Assembly: GCF_002964605.1 (NCBI RefSeq) | Contig: NZ_PQDH01000012.1 | Span: forward strand, 1 to 64,000 | Reading direction: 5' to 3' | DNA length: 64,000 nucleotides | From: Vallitalea okinawensis | GTDB lineage: Bacteria > Bacillota > Clostridia > Lachnospirales > PQDH01 | Part shown: positions 46,696 to 54,461 of the stretch, piece by piece | How positions within the stretch are numbered: position 1 is the stretch's first letter | Layout of the letters: every line of letters begins with the position of its first letter | The notes under the pieces: generated by a model | Databases searched by the model: none | The model's input: only the letters and a program-made list of their open reading frames with translations | What the model was told of the DNA's origin: nothing | Position numbers and translations under genes: made by a program

Positions 46696-48426
46696 ATGAA
46701 AACAATAATGCTAGGCAATCAAGCGATTGCAAGGGGCGCTTATGAAGCAGGTGTCACTGTTGCAGTTGCTTATCCAGGAACACCTAGTACAGAGATTACA
46801 GAGTTTGTTGCAGGTTACGATGATATTTATGCGGAGTGGTCACCCAACGAGAAGGTAGCTATGGAGGTAGCCCTAGGTTCTGCTATGGCAGGAGCCCGAA
46901 CGATGGTATCCATGAAGCATGTTGGGGTGAATGTGGCAGCAGATCCATTGTTCACTGCTTCGTATACAGGAATTAATGGTGGGCTTGTTATTTGTACAGC
47001 TGATGACCCAGGTATGCATAGTTCTCAAAATGAACAAGATAGCCGCTACTATGCTAGAGCTGCACATATACCGATGCTAGAGCCAGCTGATAGTAATGAA
47101 GCGCTTAGCTATATGAAACGTGCTTTTGATATCAGTGAAGCTTATGATACACCAGTATTTATTCGTTTGACAACGCGCATAAGTCATTCCCAAAGTATTG
47201 TTCAATTAAATGAGAGAGAAGTAGTAGAGCTTAAACCTTATGAAAAGAATATAGAAAAAAATGTTATGATGCCACTTTATGCACGACCTAAGCATATTAT
47301 TGTTGAGAAGAGGATGAATCAACTAGCAGAAGATGCATCGACTTTTACAGATTTAAATACAGTAGAAATGAAAGATACCAAGGTGGGTATTATTACCAGT
47401 GGTGTTCCTTATCAATATGTTAAAGAAGTTATGCCTGACGCATCTGTTTTAAAATTAGGTATGGTACATCCATTGCCTAAAAAATTAATAGAAGACTTTG
47501 CTTCTAAAGTAGATCGCCTTTATATAGTAGAAGAATTAGAGCCTATATTTGAAGAGCAGATTAAGGCTTGGGGTATAAAGGTAATTGGTAAAGAGATTTT
47601 TACTGTTCAAGGTGAATATAGTGCCAATATGATAGAAGAGCGTATATTAGGTAAAGAGCTTGAATTAAGAGACGCTGAAAAATTACCAGGTCGCCCACCA
47701 GTATTATGCCCTGGTTGCCCACATAGAGGGATTTATTATGTATTAAAGAAATTAAAGATACATGCTACAGGAGATATCGGATGCTATACACTTGGTGCAT
47801 TACCTCCTCTTGAAGGTATTGACACTTGCGTATGTATGGGTGGCGGTGTTAGTATGCTTCATGGGGTTGAAAAGGCAAGAGGCAAAGAGTTTATCAAAAA
47901 ATGGGTAGGTATAGTAGGAGACTCCACCTTTGTACATTCAGGTATAACAGGATTAGTTGACATTGTTTATAATAAGGGTATCTCAACTGTGATGATTCTA
48001 GATAATTCAACAACAGGTATGACAGGTCATCAAGAAAATCCAACAACGGGTAGAAATTTAAAAGGTGAGGAAGTCCCAGTTCTTAATTTGGTTGCGCTCT
48101 GTAAGGCTGTTGGTATTCATCATGTACGAGTTGTTAATCCTTTTAAACCAAAAGAAGTTGAAGTGGCTTTAAAGGAAGAAACGAATAGGGAAGAACCATC
48201 TGTCATCATTGCATCCGCTCCATGTGAATTATTGGATAAAAAGAAAAAACGTATACCACTCTATGTGAACCAAGAGACGTGTAGAAAGTGTAACATGTGT
48301 ATGAAAATTGGATGCCCTGCTATTCAGAAGAAAGATGGTAATATCATCATTAATGATGCTTTATGTGTTGGCTGTAATCTATGTACTAAAGTATGCCCAT
48401 TTGGCGCAATCGAAAAGGGGGAATAG
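46696..48426 (+). CDS. iorA: Indolepyruvate:ferredoxin oxidoreductase, alpha subunit
   Basis: 576 residues from the ATG at 46696 (GGGGG 8 nt upstream; GTG at 46663 and ATG at 46681 are in frame but less well placed). Two thiamine diphosphate-type halves, with VAYPGTPSTEITEF at the start and the TPP-binding GDIGCYTLGALPP and GDSTFVHSG in the second half. The C-terminus has two [4Fe-4S] motifs, CRKCNMCMKIGCP and CVGCNLCTKVCP. With IorB it oxidatively decarboxylates aryl pyruvates from aromatic amino acids, reducing ferredoxin in anaerobes. Confidence 0.95.
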   Translation: MKTIMLGNQAIARGAYEAGVTVAVAYPGTPSTEITEFVAGYDDIYAEWSPNEKVAMEVALGSAMAGARTMVSMKHVGVNVAADPLFTASYTGINGGLVICTADDPGMHSSQNEQDSRYYARAAHIPMLEPADSNEALSYMKRAFDISEAYDTPVFIRLTTRISHSQSIVQLNEREVVELKPYEKNIEKNVMMPLYARPKHIIVEKRMNQLAEDASTFTDLNTVEMKDTKVGIITSGVPYQYVKEVMPDASVLKLGMVHPLPKKLIEDFASKVDRLYIVEELEPIFEEQIKAWGIKVIGKEIFTVQGEYSANMIEERILGKELELRDAEKLPGRPPVLCPGCPHRGIYYVLKKLKIHATGDIGCYTLGALPPLEGIDTCVCMGGGVSMLHGVEKARGKEFIKKWVGIVGDSTFVHSGITGLVDIVYNKGISTVMILDNSTTGMTGHQENPTTGRNLKGEEVPVLNLVALCKAVGIHHVRVVNPFKPKEVEVALKEETNREEPSVIIASAPCELLDKKKKRIPLYVNQETCRKCNMCMKIGCPAIQKKDGNIIINDALCVGCNLCTKVCPFGAIEKGE

Positions 48427-48429
48427 ACC

Positions 48430-48993
48430 ATGTCAGTTAAGAATATATTAGTTGTTGGCGTTGGTGGACAAGGAACTTTACTTACTAGTCGTATATTAGG
48501 AAATCTAGCGTTAAATAACGGATATGACGTTAAATTATCGGAAGTACATGGTATGGCACAACGTGGTGGTAGCGTTGTAACCCATATTCGATTTGGTGAA
48601 AAAGTATATTCACCCTTGGTTGAAATAGGTCACGCGGATGTGATTGTTGCCTTCGAGAAAATGGAAGCATTACGCTGGGCTCATTATCTTAAGAAAGATG
48701 GCGTTATGATTGTTAATACTCAAGAAATCAATCCTATGCCTGTTATTACTGGTGGAGCAGAATACCCAAGTGATTTAGTTGAACAGATTAAGGGAAAATG
48801 TGATAAGACTATCTTCATTGATGCATTAAGTCATGCAAGAGAGTTGGGTAACTTCAGAGTAGTTAATACCGTACTTTTAGGAGAATTGGCTAAACATCTT
48901 GATTTTGATGTAGAACAATGGGAAAAAGCTATTGAAATAACAGTACCTAAGAAGACAATTGAAATTAATACAAAAGCCTTCAAATCGCTATAA
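48430..48993 (+). CDS. iorB: Indolepyruvate:ferredoxin oxidoreductase, beta subunit
   Basis: 187 residues. Pyruvate ferredoxin/flavodoxin oxidoreductase gamma-type domain with GVGGQGTLLTSRILGN near the start and SEVHGMAQRGGSVVTHIRFG. It completes the IorAB enzyme. It starts 3 bp after iorA and is translated in the same operon. A hairpin terminator lies about 70 bp downstream. Confidence 0.95.
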   Translation: MSVKNILVVGVGGQGTLLTSRILGNLALNNGYDVKLSEVHGMAQRGGSVVTHIRFGEKVYSPLVEIGHADVIVAFEKMEALRWAHYLKKDGVMIVNTQEINPMPVITGGAEYPSDLVEQIKGKCDKTIFIDALSHARELGNFRVVNTVLLGELAKHLDFDVEQWEKAIEITVPKKTIEINTKAFKSL

Positions 48994-49064
48994 TAATTAA
49001 TGTAGAAGTCAAATTGAATTATTAAAGTGATACACTGCTTTTGAAAATCTAAGCATTCTTACAA

Positions 49065-49100
49065 ATTATCCCTATATTTTTAGATATGGGGATAATTTTT
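49065..49100 (+). terminator. Terminator of iorAB
   Basis: ATTATCCC (49065-49072) / GGGGATAAT (49088-49096) with one bulge, then TTTT. Confidence 0.7.
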
Positions 49101-49287
49101 GCCGAAAATTCGACTTACAATCTTTTCTCCTTCACAAAAAGCTGAAAATCTGATAAAATTAAGAGCGTATGCATTCGGTTCACTTATATGATTAAAACCC
49201 AAAAGCGTTTTTATATCTTTGGGTGATTTAATCACATTATTAATGAATAAATGCGAGACTGCAGTAACAAGTAAGGAGTAAAGGGGA

Positions 49288-49902
49288 ATGAAAGACGTGA
49301 TAGTAATAGATGGCGTAGTAGGCGCTGGGAAGACCACATTAGGTGAAAAACTTGAAGATGCCTTAGATTTAAAGCTATATAGAGAGATGGCTTCAACAGA
49401 TACATTTAATCTATTAGAGAGATTTTATGCGGATAAAGAGAGATGGTCATTTACGATGCAAATCCACTTTTTAAATATCCGATTTGCACAGATTAAAGAA
49501 ATCCATAAAAAACATGGGGGTCTTTTAGATCGATCTATTTTTGGCGATCGAATATTTGCAGAAATGCTTATGGAAGATGGAGAAATGAGTCTGGAAGAGT
49601 TTAATACATACAGTACGCTTCTTGACAACATGCTTGAGCATGCAAAGAACCCTTCTTTGATGGTTTTTATCGATTGTGATGTGGAGACAGCTTTGGATAG
49701 GATCAGAAAGAGAAATAGAGGTCTTGAAACAGAAGTTGAAAAACGCTATTGGGAGAGACTGAATGAGAAATATCAGAAATGGATTGATAGTTATGATCTC
49801 TCAGATGTAATTCGCGTCGATGCTAAAGAGTTTGACTCCTTTAATGACAACCATATTAAAGAATTGGTAGAACGTATTAAACCTTATCAATTATCCAACT
49901 AA
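49288..49902 (+). CDS. Deoxynucleoside kinase
   Basis: 204 residues. P-loop GVVGAGKTT (9-17), the DRS motif in LLDRSIFGDRIFAEML, and lid arginines in RIRKRNRGLE are typical of bacterial deoxyadenosine/deoxyguanosine kinases. It phosphorylates deoxynucleosides in salvage in the cytosol; specificity cannot be read with confidence. RBS AAGGAG and AAGGGG precede the ATG. It is monocistronic, with a strong terminator. Confidence 0.9.
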   Translation: MKDVIVIDGVVGAGKTTLGEKLEDALDLKLYREMASTDTFNLLERFYADKERWSFTMQIHFLNIRFAQIKEIHKKHGGLLDRSIFGDRIFAEMLMEDGEMSLEEFNTYSTLLDNMLEHAKNPSLMVFIDCDVETALDRIRKRNRGLETEVEKRYWERLNEKYQKWIDSYDLSDVIRVDAKEFDSFNDNHIKELVERIKPYQLSN

Positions 49903-49927
49903 AACAATTGAAAAAGATCATAAATGT

Positions 49928-49963
49928 ACACGACCATCAATAGACAGTGGTCGTGTATTTTTT
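49928..49963 (+). terminator. Terminator of deoxynucleoside kinase gene
   Basis: Perfect 9-bp stem ACACGACCA (49928-49936) / TGGTCGTGT (49948-49956), then ATTTTTT. Confidence 0.9.
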
Positions 49964-50108
49964 CATTTTAATCATTTTTGGATTTGCTGTTGACTATCAT
50001 TAGAGATAAAATAATAGTCAATGGCCATTTTTTAGAAGGTTGAATGGTAAAATTGTTAAGATATGTATATTAATCCATTCAATACTGTTTTTTTACTCGG
50101 GTTTATGA

Positions 50109-50138
50109 ACATCTTGCGCCAACTTTTTGACATCTTAC
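50109..50138. promoter_or_regulatory. LytTR-type direct repeat
   Basis: ACATCTTGC (50109-50117) and ACATCTTAC (50130-50138), matching at 8 of 9 positions with a 12-nt spacer (21-nt period, two helical turns). This is the arrangement bound by LytTR dimers. It ends 10 nt before the -35 of the LytTR gene itself. Confidence 0.65.
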
Positions 50139-50148
50139 ATAAATATAG

Positions 50149-50176
50149 TTTACATTTTCAAAAAAATGCCTATAAT
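50149..50176 (+). promoter_or_regulatory. Promoter of LytTR operon
   Basis: TTTACA (50149-50154), 16 nt, TATAAT (50171-50176), just upstream of the gene start at 50202. Confidence 0.6.
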
Positions 50177-50201
50177 GGAGTATATGGTGAGGGGGGACGC
50201 T

Positions 50202-50747
50202 ATGCAATATAAGCTTATATGTGATGAAGAGTTAGATGGCATCATTGAAGAGTACCTTAGTCGAAAAGGCTTTGAAAGAAATAACTACAGTTATGATGTA
50301 ATCCTCCTACAAAATGATATAAAGCGAAGTCAACCCCATGATCAAGTAAGTATTTGCTTTAATAAAAGCAATTTAGAAGAATTCTTTTCGCTAATGGATC
50401 GTATGAATACCTTTGCACACCCTAAATTTATAATAGGTAAGAAAGAAGAGAATTTTAGTATTATTAATTTTGAAGATATTCATTATTTTGAATCTAAAAA
50501 TAATACGACTTATTGTTATACGGAGAGTGAAGAGTACATATGTAAAGAAAAATTATATGAATTGGAACAGATGCTGATGGGCAAAGATTTTATTAGGGTA
50601 TCTAAGTCGAATATCGTTAATATAATGAAAATTAAACAAATTATTCCCTGGTTCAATTACAAGCTAATGCTGGTTTTTTACAACGATGAAGAAATAATTG
50701 TGTCGAAAAACTATATTAAAGCATTTAAACAAAGCATTGGAATGTAG
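50202..50747 (+). CDS. LytTR-family DNA-binding regulator without receiver domain
   Basis: 181 residues from the ATG at 50202, preceded by GAGGGGGG; an upstream in-frame ATG at 50127 would lie within the promoter. About 70 N-terminal residues of unknown fold lack the acidic pocket of a receiver. The C-terminal 100 residues are LytTR (INFEDIHYFESKNNTTYCYT, FIRVSKSNIVNIMKIKQI). The gene for a membrane protein follows by 15 bp, the layout of LytTR regulatory systems in which a membrane partner holds the regulator inactive. The direct repeat upstream suggests autoactivation. Confidence 0.85.
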   Translation: MQYKLICDEELDGIIEEYLSRKGFERNNYSYDVILLQNDIKRSQPHDQVSICFNKSNLEEFFSLMDRMNTFAHPKFIIGKKEENFSIINFEDIHYFESKNNTTYCYTESEEYICKEKLYELEQMLMGKDFIRVSKSNIVNIMKIKQIIPWFNYKLMLVFYNDEEIIVSKNYIKAFKQSIGM

Positions 50748-50762
50748 GATTAGGAGGCTGTT

Positions 50763-52772
50763 ATGAAAATTATTAATAGAATAAATGGAATATTAATCTT
50801 TAACATTACGTTGTTACTTATACTTTTAGATTTTTTTGCATTTGATCAAGTAATTGAACTAAAACGGATTTTATGGCATTTGATAATTGTTACTATTGTG
50901 GTGTTTGCCATTGCAATTGTTAATATGTATATTTTATATCCTATTATCAATAAACATAAAAAACTCTGGTATAACCAAATCGTGAGGATGTTAGTTTATT
51001 CGGTAACCAATACATTGACATATATCATGGTCATGCTGATATTGTCATTAACATCGTTCTTACATATGGATTTAGGGGCATATTTATTTGGAGCAGGTAT
51101 TTGTACTGCGGCTACTATATTCAAGGATATAAGAGAGGATATGAAACTTAATCAGGGGATTAGAAAAAAACAGAATCCTGGACAGTGGTATAGGGGGAAA
51201 GAGATTATGAAATTAAAAATATTGTCAAGTATTTTAGTCATTGCATTAATATTATCTGTAACTGTTTCACTGTACTTGTTTGCAACAACACAAACCAGTA
51301 CCTTGAGTTTAGAAATGGAGCAAGTTGTGCTAGAAGGTAGTGACAATCTTTATTATGCAGAGAATACGCAATCCATTATATATGATGGCAATTTTATTAC
51401 ATCTTGGAGGAATAATGGCGAATTGTATTATCAAAGAATGGATGTTAATACAGCAGAAGAGACAGAGCCTATCAAAATCAGTGGAGATGTCACGAAGCCT
51501 AAAAAAGTACAATTTAGGATAGAGGGTGATCATCTCAACATGTTTGTATTACATGATGTCGATGTAGATCAATATATATTAGATATTGAGACTGGCGAAA
51601 CTGATTTTATTCAAGACGTTGCTGGGAGCATACAGGATTTCGCAGTCTTAGAAGAAGGTTTAGTATTTTTAAAAGAAAATGATCAGCTGGAGATCTGGAA
51701 TAATGATGGTCAGCAATTATTCATAGAAGAATCTGGTGTAGAGCATTTTGAAGTGTATGATAATGATGGGCAATCAAGTGTTGCTTTTAAAGGAGTGAAG
51801 GATGGGGTGCATTATATTCGTCTTGTAGAGATGAAAGACGAGGGTGTTAGAGTACTCCATGAAACAGAAGATTTTACGATGGCTGAGCAAGATTTGAAAG
51901 CCACATATATTAAAGGTGAGCAAGTTGCATTCCTTCTTAAGAAAGATAACCGTAATAAAAATACCAGCTTTTTAACTTTCTATATTAGCAATGATTATGG
52001 TAAAACATTTACTGATTATTTTGTAGCTAGAAACTACGTTAGCGGCAATTATATCTTTGAAAGTGTTGAGGGGACAGAATACAGCTTTTATGAAGTACTT
52101 AGTGGTAATATTTACTTCTCTATATATAATGAAGATAAAATGCTTGATGCAAAACAATATACTAATTCAACTGGTTACCCAAGGAATTTCAGTATTATCA
52201 AAGATAATGAAGATATTTATACACAGTGGGCGGAAAGAGGAACTGAATCAAAGACTTTGTACTACGCTTCTTCTAATGAGAAGGTTGTTGAGAATTCATT
52301 AATGCTAGATGATGAACAATACACATATATAGCTATTAATACAGTCATCGTTATATTGACATCTATAATACCCAGTTTTATACTACTGTGCTTTATAGCG
52401 CTTAGCTTATTACCCGTTGTTGTCATTTTAAAGCTTGTGTTAAGAGATAATTTCACTGAACATGCTAGTAAGGTATCCTTTTTTATAGGGGGCATATATG
52501 TAGGGTTGATAGGTGTATATCTATCATATTACCTTGAAAGGTTTTATGATATGAATATCTTGTCAAGTCATATAAATACAGGTGTATTTATTGGTATTAA
52601 TGTTCTATTGATGTGTATTTCATATTATTTAGCTAGCTTGCGTGAGGAAGGTATTAAGTTTCATAATCCTTTTGAGAAGCTTATGAGTTTTATTGGTTTT
52701 AGTATGGTTGGTATAATACTCTGGACCATGCCTTATGTTATGATGGATTGGTTTGGATATAGCTTATTTTAG
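50763..52772 (+). CDS. Chimeric membrane protein with extracytoplasmic propeller-like domain (LytTR partner)
   Basis: 669 residues. Residues 1-122 carry four helices, like the small DUF3021-type membrane partners of LytTR regulators. After a basic linker (RKKQNPGQWYRGKE) a new helix (about 152-171) leads to an external domain (about 175-520) of short repeated strands with WNNDGQQLF-, YISNDYGKTF- and QWAERGT-like blades, resembling a beta propeller. Four helices (about 525-665) close the protein. An in-frame ATG at 51207 (Met149) has AGGGGGA about 8 nt upstream, so a 521-residue product may also be made. RBS AGGAGG precedes the full-length start. Confidence 0.7.
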   Translation: MKIINRINGILIFNITLLLILLDFFAFDQVIELKRILWHLIIVTIVVFAIAIVNMYILYPIINKHKKLWYNQIVRMLVYSVTNTLTYIMVMLILSLTSFLHMDLGAYLFGAGICTAATIFKDIREDMKLNQGIRKKQNPGQWYRGKEIMKLKILSSILVIALILSVTVSLYLFATTQTSTLSLEMEQVVLEGSDNLYYAENTQSIIYDGNFITSWRNNGELYYQRMDVNTAEETEPIKISGDVTKPKKVQFRIEGDHLNMFVLHDVDVDQYILDIETGETDFIQDVAGSIQDFAVLEEGLVFLKENDQLEIWNNDGQQLFIEESGVEHFEVYDNDGQSSVAFKGVKDGVHYIRLVEMKDEGVRVLHETEDFTMAEQDLKATYIKGEQVAFLLKKDNRNKNTSFLTFYISNDYGKTFTDYFVARNYVSGNYIFESVEGTEYSFYEVLSGNIYFSIYNEDKMLDAKQYTNSTGYPRNFSIIKDNEDIYTQWAERGTESKTLYYASSNEKVVENSLMLDDEQYTYIAINTVIVILTSIIPSFILLCFIALSLLPVVVILKLVLRDNFTEHASKVSFFIGGIYVGLIGVYLSYYLERFYDMNILSSHINTGVFIGINVLLMCISYYLASLREEGIKFHNPFEKLMSFIGFSMVGIILWTMPYVMMDWFGYSLF

Positions 52773-52896
52773 TTATTGATAATCTAATAATAATCGAATA
52801 CAATATATATATGAGCACACTCCTCCAAAATGGGGGAGTGTATCGCGTTATAAGTTAAGGTTTATTATATCTTTAGTTTTCTTAAAGGAGTCACTC

Positions 52897-53277
52897 ATGA
52901 AAGTATTGGATTTTGTCATCATAGGTTTATCATTAGTAATTGCATTTGGGCTCATATTTTATAATGTTAATATAAGTAAGGACGCTGGAAATCTTCAGGT
53001 TGTCGTTTATATTGATAATGAAGAATTTGATCGCTTTCCATTAAATGAAGATGGAATAATTCAAATAGATGAAGATGAAGACCATGATCATGGTTATAAT
53101 GTGGTGCAAGTTAAAGATGGAAAAGTTAGTATGATTGAAGCGGATTGCAAAGATTTAGTCTGTGTACGTACATTCCCTATCAGTCAACCTGGACAGGTTA
53201 TTGTCTGCTTACCCCATCAGGTTGTTGTTGAGATAGAAGGGGAAGGGGTTAGTGAAATCGATGCAATATCAAATTAG
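52897..53277 (+). CDS. NusG domain II-containing membrane-anchored protein
   Basis: 126 residues. An N-terminal helix (about 4-24) is followed by a NusG_II-like domain with VQVKDGKVSMIEADCKDLVC and ISQPGQVIVCLPHQVVVEI; its three conserved Cys may form a disulfide or bind a metal. The family commonly lies next to Gx transporters, FMN-transfer or isoprenoid genes, as here. RBS AAGGAG precedes the ATG. It overlaps the next gene by 26 bp. Confidence 0.85.
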   Translation: MKVLDFVIIGLSLVIAFGLIFYNVNISKDAGNLQVVVYIDNEEFDRFPLNEDGIIQIDEDEDHDHGYNVVQVKDGKVSMIEADCKDLVCVRTFPISQPGQVIVCLPHQVVVEIEGEGVSEIDAISN

Positions 53278-53806
53278 CAAGACATATAATTGGAGCTCCA
53301 CTAAAAAAATGGTAATGATTGCATTAATGGTAGCTGCAGCTATTATCTTGAGTTATTTTGAGAGATTAATACCTCTTCAGTTGGTGATACCGGTGCCAGG
53401 AGTAAAGCTTGGACTAGCCAATGTGGTTATCCTAACATCTATCTATTTGTTTAGCTATAGAGAAGTTTTTTTTATTGTCTTATTAAAAGCCGGTTTAGTA
53501 GGAGTGTTATTTGGCTCACCAATAACTTTTCTTTATAGTTTAGCAGGTAGCATCCTTAGTTTTTTGGTTATGTATATTCTAGTAGTTATCTGTAAGGAAT
53601 ATATTTCGTCCATTGGTATCAGTGTCAGTGGTGCAATCTTTCATAATATAGGTCAGATTACCATGGCATCCATACTCATTGAAACTAGAAATATTTTTAT
53701 GTACCTACCTTATCTGATGCTTGTTGGTATCATAACGGGGATAGGCGTTGGATTTGTAGTAAAGTATATAATTAAATATTTAAGAATGATTATTCCTAAG
53801 TTGTAA
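53252..53806 (+). CDS. Gx transporter family protein (HepT/HppS component I-like)
   Basis: 184 residues, about five membrane helices. Start TKKMVMIALMVAAAIILSYFE-like sequence, then GVKLGLANVVILTSIYLFSY and LFGSPITFLYSLAGSILSF match the Gx transporter family (PF07456), related to S components of ECF vitamin transporters and once annotated as heptaprenyl diphosphate synthase component I. The ligand is unknown. GTG at 53252 or ATG at 53261 may be the start; GGAAGGGG lies between 53241 and 53248. Confidence 0.82.
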   Translation: MKSMQYQISKTYNWSSTKKMVMIALMVAAAIILSYFERLIPLQLVIPVPGVKLGLANVVILTSIYLFSYREVFFIVLLKAGLVGVLFGSPITFLYSLAGSILSFLVMYILVVICKEYISSIGISVSGAIFHNIGQITMASILIETRNIFMYLPYLMLVGIITGIGVGFVVKYIIKYLRMIIPKL

Positions 53807-53810
53807 AGAC

Positions 53811-53840
53811 AAAGAGGCGGTATTGATTATCGTCTCTTTT
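53811..53840 (+). terminator. Terminator after Gx transporter gene
   Basis: AAAGAGGCGGT (53811-53821) / ATCGTCTCTTT (53829-53839), two G-U/mismatch positions, T-rich after. Confidence 0.7.
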
Positions 53841-54461
53841 GTTATTTCTAAAAAATTATTTTGGTGTGATTAAGGGGCAACAATCAGGATAATTTCTCTT
53901 ATTAGGGTTTTCTGACTCTGTTAGAGGATAAAATTTATGGTAATAAATTTGCGTATAAATGACAGATTTTCTCTTGTTATTAAGGTGACTGCTTACCATA
54001 TGCATACTATAAAAATGAGTTAATATGGATTATTTAATAAAAAATGGAATAATGAATTATTAAGAGTAATTTAGGGATAAGGGAAAAATATTAAGGTGTC
54101 TGATAATGGTAAATGAAATTTATAAGTTATCATTCGTCATTTTACTAAAAATTAAATTTAGTGACATCGATAATTAATAATGAATAACTATAAAGTTGAT
54201 AACATGAATTTTAACTGAGAAATAGGGGTTTTCAAGAAAAAAGACAGCAAAAAAGCAAAAATATTAAAATTCGACATGAAAAATTATGAAAAATTACTTT
54301 TGATTATTCATTCAGAGTTATAAAATTAAAGTTGTTTTAAGAGTTGAAAAACTAAAAAATTATCAATTTCATAAAATTAAATTGCAAATGTGAGAAAATG
54401 TTGATATAATATTATCGTCCAATTAATTTGAATGCATAGAAAATAAAAGGGAGGATTAGAA
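53841..54461. other. Long AT-rich leader region upstream of oppA
   Basis: About 620 bp with no credible gene. Promoter TTGCAA (54382-54387), 17 nt, TATAAT (54405-54410) precedes oppA by about 50 nt. No riboswitch class is recognised in the remainder. Confidence 0.5.
54382..54410 (+). promoter_or_regulatory. Promoter of the opp operon
   Basis: TTGCAA (54382-54387), 17 nt, TATAAT (54405-54410), with the start codon 52 nt downstream. Confidence 0.75.

Noticed and set aside
49080-49337. Minus-strand frame of 85 residues before the deoxynucleoside kinase gene
   Set aside because: It covers the iorB terminator and the kinase start, and has no recognisable domain.
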